Shown piece by piece: positions 10,777-19,759 of a stretch of DNA of 64,000 nt. The stretch spans positions 2,294,001 to 2,358,000 of the forward strand of contig WUJK01000004.1 in assembly GCA_011317545.1 (NCBI GenBank), in the 5' to 3' direction. Numbering within the stretch: position 1 is the stretch's first letter; each line of letters starts with the position of its first letter. Source of the DNA: Coniella vitis (Eukaryota > Ascomycota > Sordariomycetes > Diaporthales > Schizoparmaceae). Both the position numbers and the translations under genes were made by a program. A model generated the notes under the pieces. It made no database searches and had not been told where the DNA came from. It was given only the letters and a program-made list of their open reading frames with translations.

Positions 10777-11713
10777 ATGGCTGGACGTATGTGTCACGGG
10801 TTTTCCTTGCTGCAAATTTGCTCACCGCCACAATCAAGCGCTAACAGGCAGCGCAGACCCTTCGCTGGGCCTTGTGGCCCTCATCTTCCTCGGTGGAGCG
10901 ATTACGATGCTCTTTTTCGTCATCCTCTCCGGGACTACACGCACCAGCCCTCTTGACGACACGTATTTTCTCCAAGCCGATACGTCTGGCATATCGGGTG
11001 CCAAAGACCTCTCGCAATGGACATACTTTTACATTTGCGGTCAGAATAACCGGGACTGCACCAAAGCATCCCCTGCCATGCCCTTTGGGCACGCATGGGA
11101 CAGCAATCCAACAGGCGCGCCAAGCAGCCTGGTAGGGTAAGCTCGGTTCATTCTCCTGTTGCTATCAATATGAGTGTTTGCAGAGAGCTAACAACGAATG
11201 CAGAAGTCATGGCGGCGACACAACCTCCCAGTACTTCTTCTACATGTGGCGATTCGGCTGGGTCTTTTACCTGATCTCGCTCTTCTTTGCCGTTGTCGCC
11301 TTCTTCACCGGATTTCTTGCCTGCTGTGGCCGTCTGGGCTCGGCTGTCTCGGGTCTGGTTTCGTTGGGCGCCCTGTTCTTCTACAGTATCGCCGTATCCC
11401 TCATGACGTATGTTTCTGTTCCATGATCGTGTCGTCACGCCACTGCAGATACTGACTAGTTTTCAATAGTGTTACTTTTGTGAAAGCCCGCAACGCATTT
11501 CACGGCGACGGCAGATCCGCTCAGATTGGCAAATACGCTTTTGGCTTCAGCTGGGGCGCGTGGGCCGCGCTTTTCATTGCCACGATCCTCTTTTTCCTAG
11601 GCACTCGCCGTTCTGACGGAGTCTCGAGCCGCGGCTGGCGTCGACGCCGTAGCGTGCGCAGCACACGATCCTACGACCTTGGCTCGCGGCGTGTCAAGGA
11701 CGACTACTCTTAA
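10777..11713 (+). CDS. SUR7/PalI-family plasma-membrane protein
   Basis: Four exons by splice signals: 10777-10786, 10857-11136, 11204-11407 and 11470-11713, giving 245 residues. The first exon is only 10 bases (ATG GCT GGA C) before a GTATGT donor. The preferred acceptor at 10856 lies 11-12 bases after a GCTAAC branch site; an in-frame alternative at 10847 would add three residues. The product has an N-terminal membrane segment, an extracellular loop with WTYFYICG and a second cysteine (a pattern typical of the SUR7/PalI family), then three further membrane spans and a basic Arg/Ser tail. SUR7-family proteins sit in eisosomes or act in plasma-membrane and wall integrity or pH sensing. Which paralogue this is cannot be decided. 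Confidence 0.85.
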
Positions 11714-12576
11714 AAGCGGCATGGGTGTCGCGGATGAAGTAATCGCTCGTACTCTGTGGCTGGAACGTTCAAGCTCTAGGCAGCCCTGAGCCCTGGTGTA
11801 GCGGGGGTATGAATATGATAATGTCTGGATATGAGCATTGCTCAACCACTAATGAAGATTGGACTTGGAAAGAAAAGGTCTGGGCTTGGTTTTATTGATC
11901 CATTTTAGGTTACCTTTTACACTCGGACTACCTCGTTATCACGTGCATGGTATGCAGTCTCTAATAGGATAGTGTTTATTGATTACTTTGCTACATATAT
12001 ATATATCTTTCTTGGAGCCTTTTTACGTGGAATCCACTAGACCCAGCGGTCGTCAAGCGAACACTGCAGTCACAAGCAGGATGCAAAAGGAACCATGTCT
12101 CAAGGCAATCAACGACACCCTACCAAAGGCCCAAGTAGGCATCTCCGTATTCGAGTGGTTGAAGCTTCCTTGCACTTTTTGCCGATTCCCCTTGTGCTTG
12201 CATTGCGAGCTTTGCATATATTGTCCGTCGAGCGTACGAATCTTAGGTTGCCGCATGGAGCAAGAAGAACATTTGACGCATCTTTTTGATACGTCCATAG
12301 GACACTAGATGTTGCCAGATTGTGAAAAGCCTCTGCATTTATTCATTCACCTTGTCACCAGTTATCATCGTGCCAAGAATGGCTCATTATGCATCAATAG
12401 GGACCAGTAGCAGCTGCAACAGACTCAAAAAATCAGAAATTCACTGTCTTGCTATCCAAAGTTGTATACAACAGTACCCTTCTATCCAATTCAGAAAGGG
12501 CGCAAGACGCTTCCTCCAGACTCCCAAACTCCCACGACACCTCGAACCGACGAGGTCCCCGGCTCCATCAACCCCT
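11714..12576. other. convergent 3' intergenic region
   Basis: Lies between the 3' ends of the SUR7-family gene and the CFEM-like gene. It is AT-richer, with an ATATAT run near 11995-12004, and no coding signal is seen. Confidence 0.6.
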
Positions 12577-12903
12577 CTAGGGGCACCGACTGTCCCGGTC
12601 GCACTTGCGGCACAATGAGCACCGCATCTTCTCCGCCTGGTCGCACTGCTCCGGGCATATGGTGTGCACCTTGGTTCGGACGCACGCATCAAAGCTTTGG
12701 CTGGCACAGAGACAGGCCACGTCGTTTTCGCTGGTGCACCCGCTTTGCGGGAGGCAGGGCCGCATGCAATCGTCCATGACGCACCCCATCCCCGCGGACG
12801 ACCGTGAGAAAAGGCCGAAGCTGGGGTTGGGCGTGACTGCGGCAGCTTGGGCAGTCACGCCAAGGGCAACAAGGACGATGGTGACGAATTGGTTGGCGTG
12901 CAT
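12577..12903 (-). CDS. small secreted CFEM-like cysteine-rich protein
   Basis: Encodes 108 residues from an ATG directly before a signal peptide (residues 1-22, VTIVLVALG core, AQAAA cleavage region). The mature part has 13 cysteines. The ordered series C-x4-C-x3-C-x5-C-x7-C-x-C-x7-C-x8-C-x3-C, with an Asp before the CLC pair (NDVACLC), resembles the eight-cysteine CFEM fold of fungal cell-surface and haem-binding proteins. Four extra cysteines follow as CxxCxxC plus one near the C-terminus. There is no room for a GPI anchor, so it should be freely secreted. CFEM proteins act in iron/haem capture, adhesion or host interaction; no specific role can be assigned. The frame stays open upstream to 13323, but that extension is not protein-like. 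Confidence 0.72.
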   Translation of the reverse strand: MHANQFVTIVLVALGVTAQAAAVTPNPSFGLFSRSSAGMGCVMDDCMRPCLPQSGCTSENDVACLCASQSFDACVRTKVHTICPEQCDQAEKMRCSLCRKCDRDSRCP

Positions 12904-14061
12904 CTGGAGGGAGTGAGCAACAGTGATCAGCCACAATGGAGCAAGGTCGAGACGAACCTTGAGATTTTGAAAGACGACGAGATGCTTCGGGGCGGCAAGA
13001 GTGATGAGACCGAAGAAACGGGTGGGAAAGGCCGAGGATGGGAGGAATTGACTTTGTTGCTTGGGCTGATGAGGCTTGAGTGTTTGTATTGATGCTCCTG
13101 TTGTTTTCTGTGGATGTGCGAGAAGCGATGGTGGTGAACACAAGAGAGAGGACTTCAAAGCGGTGGTCAACGTCCTCTTTATACTTGAGCGCTGCAACTC
13201 ATTCTTGGTGAGAGGCACGAGCTGGTGCTCGTCCGTTGTTGCCATCATCGTCGACATGTGATGCCGTCGTGCCCAAGAGAGCTGCATCTCGCTGAAAACG
13301 GCCCTGTCCGCCACGAAGCCCAATGCTGATCACGACCAGACGCCTTAGCATCGTGTTGAGGGACGGTGCTGTGAGGCCATCCCGGGTCGTGGAGAAGGAT
13401 GGAGGGGCGGGGTATTCGAGCCAGCCAGCTCGGGTGCACGTTGTGGATGCTCAAGAAGTGTACAGTTTGGAGTTTTCCACACTCTGTTTGGCCCACAACA
13501 TCTCCATAATGTACACGAGTAAACATCGCCATTAGCACTTTCCTTGGACCAAGAGTTCTCTTGCGGACGGTAGGCAGCAGCAGCTCCTTCCGAAGCTGTC
13601 GCAGTCTAGACTGGCGATTAAGCTTTGCTAGCGACTCTGCCCGCGCGGATCGAACGATTAATGGCGCTCATTCTGCAATACAAACCATACATCGGTCCTG
13701 CCAAACTTGAAAGCAGATGGAAATCTGACATTGGACCTCCGACTGCCGGTGCCTGTCGAGCATACTTTGGGTATTCTCAACCTTGTGAAGGCAGGAACCA
13801 AGGTCGTTGTGGAGACTGGCCAATCAGATGTAACACATTGTGCCCCGCTGACAAGGCTGCCGAAACCTCGCAGCCTTGCGCACTTGCCGCGATATGATGA
13901 CACATCCGGTCGCAACTGCATCTGACACATAGTATATTTCATGGGCCAGAATCCATTCTCGTGACCATTTAGCAAACCCCACACGAGCTGAAAATAAAAG
14001 GACGGTTCCGTAAAACCCCGCAAAAAGGGCTGACCCGCCCCTGAAGCTTGCGTGCAGCTGC
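12904..14061. other. intergenic, no supportable gene
   Basis: Upstream region of the CFEM-like gene and downstream region of the AP-endonuclease-like gene. Open frames are short or shadows. Confidence 0.6.
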
Positions 14062-14707
14062 CTAGCAGCATGCTTGGACTCTTATCCACAACGGAACATG
14101 GTCACTGGTGCCCCGCTCCTGCGGCGTATCGAGGATATCCGCATCAAGTAGCCTGCCACTCTCAAAGAGGCTTCTTGAGACGACGACAAGGTCGACTCTG
14201 TCACAGCTCGTCCCCCAGGCGCCTCTGCTGCGTGGGTGGTACGTATACTTGCGCTCGCTTCCCCGCAGAGCTCGGAACGCGTCCACGCCGTCGAAAAAGC
14301 AGCGGGAGGCAGGCTCGACCGCCTGTGGAGCTGCCCCGTCTTCCACATATGCAGCGGCCCTTTTGCAATCGTCCAAGTCGAAGAATTTGCTGTTGAAGTC
14401 GGCCCTGTTCAGGCAGTGCTGCCGCGGATGCGTCCTGAGGCCTGGGAACCCGTCCAAGGGGCCTCGTGCGACGTTGAGATCCCCAGCAATAATGACCTCG
14501 TAGCCTTTCTTCTCGAGGCCCAGGCACTCGTCGCGGAGTCGCTCGTGAAAGCGCAGCTTGTGATCGTGGCGAGTGCCCGTGACCTTGCCCGTCTCGGGGG
14601 AGCGATACGGAGCATCGGTGCCGTTGACAGCGTAGACGTTGACAAAAGCGAGAGGGGCGAACAGGCTGGGCCCGCTGGGGTCCTGGCAGACGTGGGCGTG
14701 TCTGTCA

Positions 14708-14758
<51 letters not shown>

Positions 14759-15372
14759 CGAGGCGGCCCTCTGCTCAACTCCTCTCGGCGACCATGCGAG
14801 TCAAGCTCGACAATGGTCACGCGGCCCTCGAGATCCCAGTCTGCGTGTCGCACCTTGGCCCGATGACGACTTGCAAAGTCCTTGCGGAGGAGGGTGCCCA
14901 CGCCGTACAGCTTGCCACCAAAGCCGCGCGCATTGTGCTTGTCCCGCGGCAGGTTGACGTCGAGCGTGTACTGCTTTGCTGGATCCTCGAGGGCCTGGCC
15001 AGCGCTGCTGGGTGGCGGAGAGTTGGCAGCGGCGAGCAGAGCAGCAGGCGTGCTGGTGTCGAGGGGTGTGATCTTGAGCTCCTGGAGGAAGACAACTTCG
15101 GGCCACTCGTGCCTCTGCAGAAACGTCCGGAGGGGGCTGGGTGCTGCAGCACGCACGGGGATGCTCTTGGTGCCTCTGGACTGCTGGCTTTCTGCGGGCC
15201 TGAAAAAGAAGGAAGATATGGGCAATGTTGAGGCTGGGAGAAGGGCCTGGATGCCGTTGATGTTCCAGGAGAAGATGCGGGCAGAGCACACGGCATCGAC
15301 GGTGCGCTGTACAGCCATGGCATCGACGTGCTTGCGTCGCTTCAGCGGAGGTGGGCTGATATCGGCCTGCAT
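14062..15372 (-). CDS. ExoIII/AP-endonuclease-like EEP-superfamily protein with polyQ insert
   Basis: A single exon of 436 residues from the first in-frame ATG at 15372. The endonuclease/exonuclease/phosphatase signature motifs occur in order: FSWNING (near residue 32), FLQELK with the metal-binding Glu (near 97), NVYAVNG, AGDLNVA (near 297), DRVDLV and the terminal GTSDHVPLW with catalytic Asp-His (near 423). This order fits bacterial ExoIII and eukaryotic APE1/Apn2 nucleases, which cut DNA at abasic sites in base-excision repair. It lacks the C-terminal GRF zinc finger of Apn2. A run of about 17 glutamines (14709-14757) interrupts the fold between the third and fourth motifs. An N-terminal basic PPPLKRRK stretch could be a nuclear signal. 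AP endonuclease is the likeliest role, but another EEP nuclease is possible. Confidence 0.82.
14709..14757. repeat. in-frame CAA repeat encoding polyglutamine
   Basis: GTT/TTG units on the plus strand read as CAA (Gln) codons on the minus strand, inside the EEP nuclease gene. Almost all units are identical, so length is probably variable. Confidence 0.95.
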
Positions 15373-15727
15373 CGCAGAGGGCAGCTGCGTGGTCCTCCTC
15401 CTCGTGTAATCGTCGTGCGACAAAAGGCGAGCCCTTTCTGTTGGCAGTTGAAGACTCTCAATGTCTGGGCCAGTGAGCACTTGGGAAGATATGGGAGCGG
15501 GACTCTACGGCTGCACATCACATGACATCATCCAAGAACCGACATCCAATAGTATGATTGGTAGGCACTGCAGATGGCTCCTAAAGAAACGTGTGGATGA
15601 ACAGGGCGGTCGGAGAGAAAAAAAGAATACTCGAATGAATATGCTTGATGGTCATCCATCGCGCGTATACGCTCCTGGTCCTGGAACAAAGTTGGCTAGC
15701 CATCGCCCCATGTGTATGAATCGTCTG
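15373..15727. other. intergenic
   Basis: Short spacer between two co-oriented minus-strand genes: promoter of the EEP nuclease and 3' region of the glycosyltransferase. Nothing else seen. Confidence 0.6.
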
Positions 15728-17149
15728 CTAACACGCTTCCAGCAAAGGCCCCCTCTTGTACACCGTCACCTGCTTGAATTCCACCGGAGGCGGAAGCTCA
15801 TCCGGCGCCCAATGCACCATCCCATATCGCAGCCAATGCGCATATGTGCCGGGCACATTGTCGCTCCCCGGGTGCGCCCTCCACAAGGAGCCGAGCGTCT
15901 CGCCCAGCACCGCGATAATCAAGCCGTGTGCCAGCTTGAAGGAGAAGCTCTGCGACAAGCAGCCCTCGACAATCTGCCTGGCCGCTTTCTGGTCGGCGCT
16001 TTCTCTTTCTTCTTGTTGTTCTTCTTCCTCTTCTTCCTGGCCCAGCCCAGCAGTGTCGCCACGCACAGGTAGTCGCAGCGACAGGAGCTCAAACGCTCGC
16101 TTGCCGTCCCACGCCGTGAGTTGGTTGACAAGCTGCGAGCCCGGCATGTAGTCCATGGCGTAGACATGCTCCCGGACATACCGCGGGCCGTCCCAGCCAT
16201 CCGCCTCGTCCACCGTGCCCATCACCATGCGCACCGCCTGGCCCTGCGCGATGTAATCAAACAGCGCGACCTGGACGTCGGGCGAGAACGCGCCGCCCGG
16301 CAGCGGCAGGCCGCGCAGCAAAGGCGAGCGGTGCATTCCGTCGGTGCTCGTGCGGGGGCCGCTGCCGCCGCCTTCTTCGTCCTGCTCCTCGGCCCAGAGC
16401 GCCAACAGCAGCGCATGGCAGCGCGCAAACAAGGCGTTGCCGCGCCGCGCAGCGAGAAAGTAGTTTGTCAGGTCGGGCTCGTCGTCGACGCCCGCTTGGA
16501 AGCTGAGCACCTCGTAGCGCTTGTGCGTGGCGGGGTGGGGCGTCAGCGCGCCGACGGTGGTGGCCCAGAGCGCGTCGAGGTCGCCGACGGGCATCAGGCC
16601 GACGTCGGCGTAGACGCCGCCGTATGCGAGCAGCAGCGGGAAGCGCACGAGGTCCGAGGTGTGCTGGCGCGCGTAGGTGCCGGTGATGGTGCCGCTGCGG
16701 AAGGCCGCGGGGAAGAGCGACGGGTCCGCGGTGTCGAGGAAGTGCGACACGTGGCCGGGGTCGGCGGGGCTGGCGAGGTGGAGGACGCGGACGGTCCAGC
16801 CTTGCGGGGCGAAGCGGCGGTGGTAGGTGCGGACTGTGCGTTGGGCGTAGGGGTGCATGGTGGCGTAGCCCGAGTGCCAGAAGAACCAGATGTTCTTTTC
16901 GCTGCCGGGCGTGGGCGATTTCGAGATGGGCGGCGGGTGGAGGAGGATGGCGTCTATCTCGGCGTCGGAGCGGAGATCCAGCTCGGCGGGGGCGATGGCG
17001 TGCACACCGGCTGGTATACGGTATGGATGGGCGGGCGAGTCCATTGTGGTGATGGTGGTGTTGGAGACTGAGTTGGTGTTCTCTGTGGATGCCGTTGTGG
17101 TGGTGGTGGTGATCGTGATGGTGGTGGTGGTGTTGATGGCGGCAGTCAT
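15728..17149 (-). CDS. capsule-type glycosyltransferase (Caps_synth/GT32-like)
   Basis: A single exon of 473 residues from the first in-frame ATG at 17149. The next Met, before SPAHPY at 17044, is a possible alternative that skips a Thr-rich low-complexity leader (ITITTTTTT). The core shows NIWFFWHSG near the start of the domain, then DLVRFPLLLAYGGVYADVG around residue 176, which occupies the place of the DxD sugar-nucleotide motif of the capsular-polysaccharide-synthesis and OCH1-like (GT32) families. Further along are an acidic Glu/Gln insertion (EEEEEEQQEE) and a conserved-looking tail. There is no clear transmembrane anchor, unlike Golgi GT32 enzymes. It probably transfers a sugar to a surface polysaccharide or glycan; donor and acceptor are unknown. 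A long open frame on the opposite strand is a GC-rich shadow. Confidence 0.75.
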   Translation of the reverse strand: MTAAINTTTTITITTTTTTASTENTNSVSNTTITTMDSPAHPYRIPAGVHAIAPAELDLRSDAEIDAILLHPPPISKSPTPGSEKNIWFFWHSGYATMHPYAQRTVRTYHRRFAPQGWTVRVLHLASPADPGHVSHFLDTADPSLFPAAFRSGTITGTYARQHTSDLVRFPLLLAYGGVYADVGLMPVGDLDALWATTVGALTPHPATHKRYEVLSFQAGVDDEPDLTNYFLAARRGNALFARCHALLLALWAEEQDEEGGGSGPRTSTDGMHRSPLLRGLPLPGGAFSPDVQVALFDYIAQGQAVRMVMGTVDEADGWDGPRYVREHVYAMDYMPGSQLVNQLTAWDGKRAFELLSLRLPVRGDTAGLGQEEEEEEQQEERESADQKAARQIVEGCLSQSFSFKLAHGLIIAVLGETLGSLWRAHPGSDNVPGTYAHWLRYGMVHWAPDELPPPVEFKQVTVYKRGPLLEAC

Positions 17150-17878
17150 GCTCTGGCTGCGCACTTGGAGATGATGGGTGGCCTGTCCTTCATCGCTTGA
17201 TTGCCACAAGCAAGCCCATCTTATATATCCTGGAGGACAATTGTCGTCCACCCCTCGTTCAGCTCGGCGTTGTCTCGTCCAAAAAGGGGGGCGATATTGT
17301 CAGTTTCACCATCCTGAGATGCTCATTTGAAGAACATCGCCCGCTGTGGACAAGGGTGACGGGCAATGGCTCATACGCTACAACTACAGTTGAGTCCCGC
17401 CAGGATGAGGAAACGCTGCGAATGGGGGTGCTCGTGTTGGCTATGCGCGCCCGTCAGCAGCGGGGCCCGTGTCATTTCGACTCATCCTGTGTCAGTTCCA
17501 CGCTTTGACGTTTTTTTATTTGTTTCTCGATTCAATCACGACGGCCAACTTTTACTGGCCATTCATTCCACTACTATCTTGTGTACTGACTCACTCACTC
17601 ATTTTGCTGGTATTGATTTTGATTTTTCAAAGCAGAAAAGAAGGAAAGAAAAAAGAACAAGTCGTGTCGTCGTCTGCTCAAGCTGCCAGAGCAGAACTCG
17701 CCAAGCAAGTGTTGCTGTCGCGAGCATAGCGAATCACAGCAGATGAGATACCGGATCGTCAAAAGGAATGGGTTGTATTTGTGGATTACCGTTGATATTA
17801 ATGCTGTGTAGAGACCGACTAATAGTTGAGATGGAAGAAGAAGGAGAAAAACCAAGACGATCATCAAGCCGGCGAACC

Positions 17879-17910
<32 letters not shown>

Positions 17911-18214
17911 AAGAAGAAGAAACGAAAATGGAACGACTTTCCCAATCATCTCCCCCAGCCCACCTTTGTATGACCCCGATAGCCCCGATACCATCCATGG
18001 ATTCCAGCCAAAGAAAACAAGCCATCTTACTCCGGTTCTTGATGCAGTGTGTGAACATCTCATCCCACGCCTGGCGTCTTTCCAGACCATATATTGCCAG
18101 CGAGATTGATGATTCTCACGAGCCGAGGCAAAAGAGACGGGCGACACTGGAAAAGAAACGCAGCTGGCCAGGACATTGTCCGTCCTTCTTGTCCACAAGC
18201 CCCGCGCCCCCCCT
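17150..18214. other. intergenic with GAA microsatellite
   Basis: Spacer between the glycosyltransferase start and the arylsulfotransferase end. Nothing coding is supported. Confidence 0.6.
17881..17922. repeat. AAG/GAA trinucleotide tract
   Basis: About 14 tandem AAG units on the plus strand between genes. Confidence 0.95.
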
Positions 18215-19759
18215 TCAAACAGCAACCGACGCCGATGTGCCCAGCGTCGCGCCGCTCGAGCTGAGCGCCTTGGCATACACCTTGGACGACGAGCACGTGC
18301 CGCTCCACGACGTCTCGAAGCCCGTCTTGGCGAACGTCGCGGTGCCGCTCGTGCCGCACCCGACCAGCTCCCACTCGGCCACCTCGGTGGCGCCGTTCCA
18401 GCTCACGTAGACGGTGTACTCGGCGCCGTCGGCCTCGGCCGCAATCTTGGGCAGCGTCGTCGGCGAGCCCTCAAACACGTACTTGCGCGCGCGGTACGCG
18501 CCGTCGCCCAGGGTGCCCCAGTTGGCCGACCAGACGACGGCGCCGCTGGCGTCAAACTCCTTGGCGTACGGCTGGAAGCCGTAGCCGATGAAGACGCCGC
18601 CCGTGCTGGCCAGCGTCTGGCGGTCGCCCTCGGCAATCGTGTGCACGGGGTCTGCCTCGTCGTAGAGGATCTGGTTGAGCGTGCTGGTCCACGTGTCGGT
18701 GTTGAGCGCGATCTCGAGCCCGTACGAGTTGTTGGGCGTCAGCAGGTCGCCGTACTCGAAGTTGTTGTTGTCAAAGAGCGTGAGCACGAGGCCCGTCGCC
18801 GACGTCGACAGCACGCGCGGGTCGTGCTGGTACTTGAAGAGCTGCGAGCCCGTGTTCTCCTCGGCCTCGAAGCCGGCGGGCAGCGTGAAGTTGCCGCCGT
18901 CGCCGCCGTTGTAGTACCAGACGACGTCGCCGGTGCTCTTGTCGACGTAGTAGACGTTCCACAGGGTGCGCGACGAGATGAGGTAGCCCGCGCCGTACTC
19001 GGCAATGGCGTTGATGTGGAAGTAGTCCCAGGCCGTCGAGGCGTAGTGCGGGATCTCGACAATGGGCTCGTGCGACGCCGCGAAGGGGATCTGGTCCGCG
19101 TGGTCCGCCGCCGACCACGACCAGAGCACCTCGCCCGAGGCAATGTCGAGCTCAAAGACCATGCTGTCGAGGATCCAGCCGGCGCTGCCCCAGCCGACCG
19201 AGGTGAGGTCGGCCTGCGTCGTGTTGTAGACGGTGACGAGCAGCGTGTTGTCGCTGGTGATGAGGGCCTCGTGCGCGTCAATGTACGAGGCGTAGTCGGT
19301 GCCCGCCGCGTAGATGCCCTCGGTGAGCGTCACGTTGTAGAGCACGTTGTAGGACGTGTCGCGGATGACGACGGAGCCGTAGCCGCGCCCAATCTCGCCC
19401 GAGATCTTGCCGCTCCAGTGCACCAGCACGTCCTGGCCGTTGTAGGTCTGGTACGACGGGTTAGTGGTGCCCGTGTCGACCGCCGACCACACGAGCTGCC
19501 CGGTCTCGTCGATGATGGTGGCCACGAGGTTGCCGGCCGCCGCGCCGTTGGTGTTGGTGTCGAGGAAGATGTAGCCGTCGGCCGTCGTGCCCGTCTTGTT
19601 GATGTCAAACACGGGCGGCTGGATGTCGGGCTCCGTGACAAAGGTCTGCAGTGGCCATCCCGAGGTCGACGTCGCCGCGCTGCCGAAGCCAAAGCCAACG
19701 TACAGCTGCGTCGAGCCCAGCAGCTGCATGGACAGTCTCTGCCAGTTGGTTCTCGCCAT
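18215..19759 (-). CDS. arylsulfotransferase-family (ASST-like) protein
   Basis: A single exon of 514 residues; the ATG at 19759 has a good ACAATGG context. The beta-propeller family pattern is clear: WPLQTF and QPPVFDINKTG near the N-terminus, then DGYIFLDT, a WDYFHINAIAEYG block, YLISSRTLWNVYYVDKSTG, KYQHDPRVLS and LFDNNNFEYGD. Fungal members of this family (Arylsulfotran_2) are usually secreted, and many have undefined substrates. Bacterial ASST moves sulfate between phenols without PAPS, but that reaction is not shown for fungal proteins. The first 25 residues are only weakly hydrophobic, so the expected signal peptide is unclear and an unrecognised upstream exon is possible. Several N-x-S/T sites fit secretion. 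Promoter: an AACG tetranucleotide repeat lies just upstream of the start. Confidence 0.8.
   Translation of the reverse strand: MARTNWQRLSMQLLGSTQLYVGFGFGSAATSTSGWPLQTFVTEPDIQPPVFDINKTGTTADGYIFLDTNTNGAAAGNLVATIIDETGQLVWSAVDTGTTNPSYQTYNGQDVLVHWSGKISGEIGRGYGSVVIRDTSYNVLYNVTLTEGIYAAGTDYASYIDAHEALITSDNTLLVTVYNTTQADLTSVGWGSAGWILDSMVFELDIASGEVLWSWSAADHADQIPFAASHEPIVEIPHYASTAWDYFHINAIAEYGAGYLISSRTLWNVYYVDKSTGDVVWYYNGGDGGNFTLPAGFEAEENTGSQLFKYQHDPRVLSTSATGLVLTLFDNNNFEYGDLLTPNNSYGLEIALNTDTWTSTLNQILYDEADPVHTIAEGDRQTLASTGGVFIGYGFQPYAKEFDASGAVVWSANWGTLGDGAYRARKYVFEGSPTTLPKIAAEADGAEYTVYVSWNGATEVAEWELVGCGTSGTATFAKTGFETSWSGTCSSSKVYAKALSSSGATLGTSASVAV

Noticed and set aside
14236..15231. 331-codon plus-strand frame opposite the EEP nuclease
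   Set aside because: Antisense shadow; contains the antisense of the CAA repeat (polyleucine).
16121..17071. 316-codon plus-strand frame opposite the glycosyltransferase
   Set aside because: Antisense shadow without a domain.
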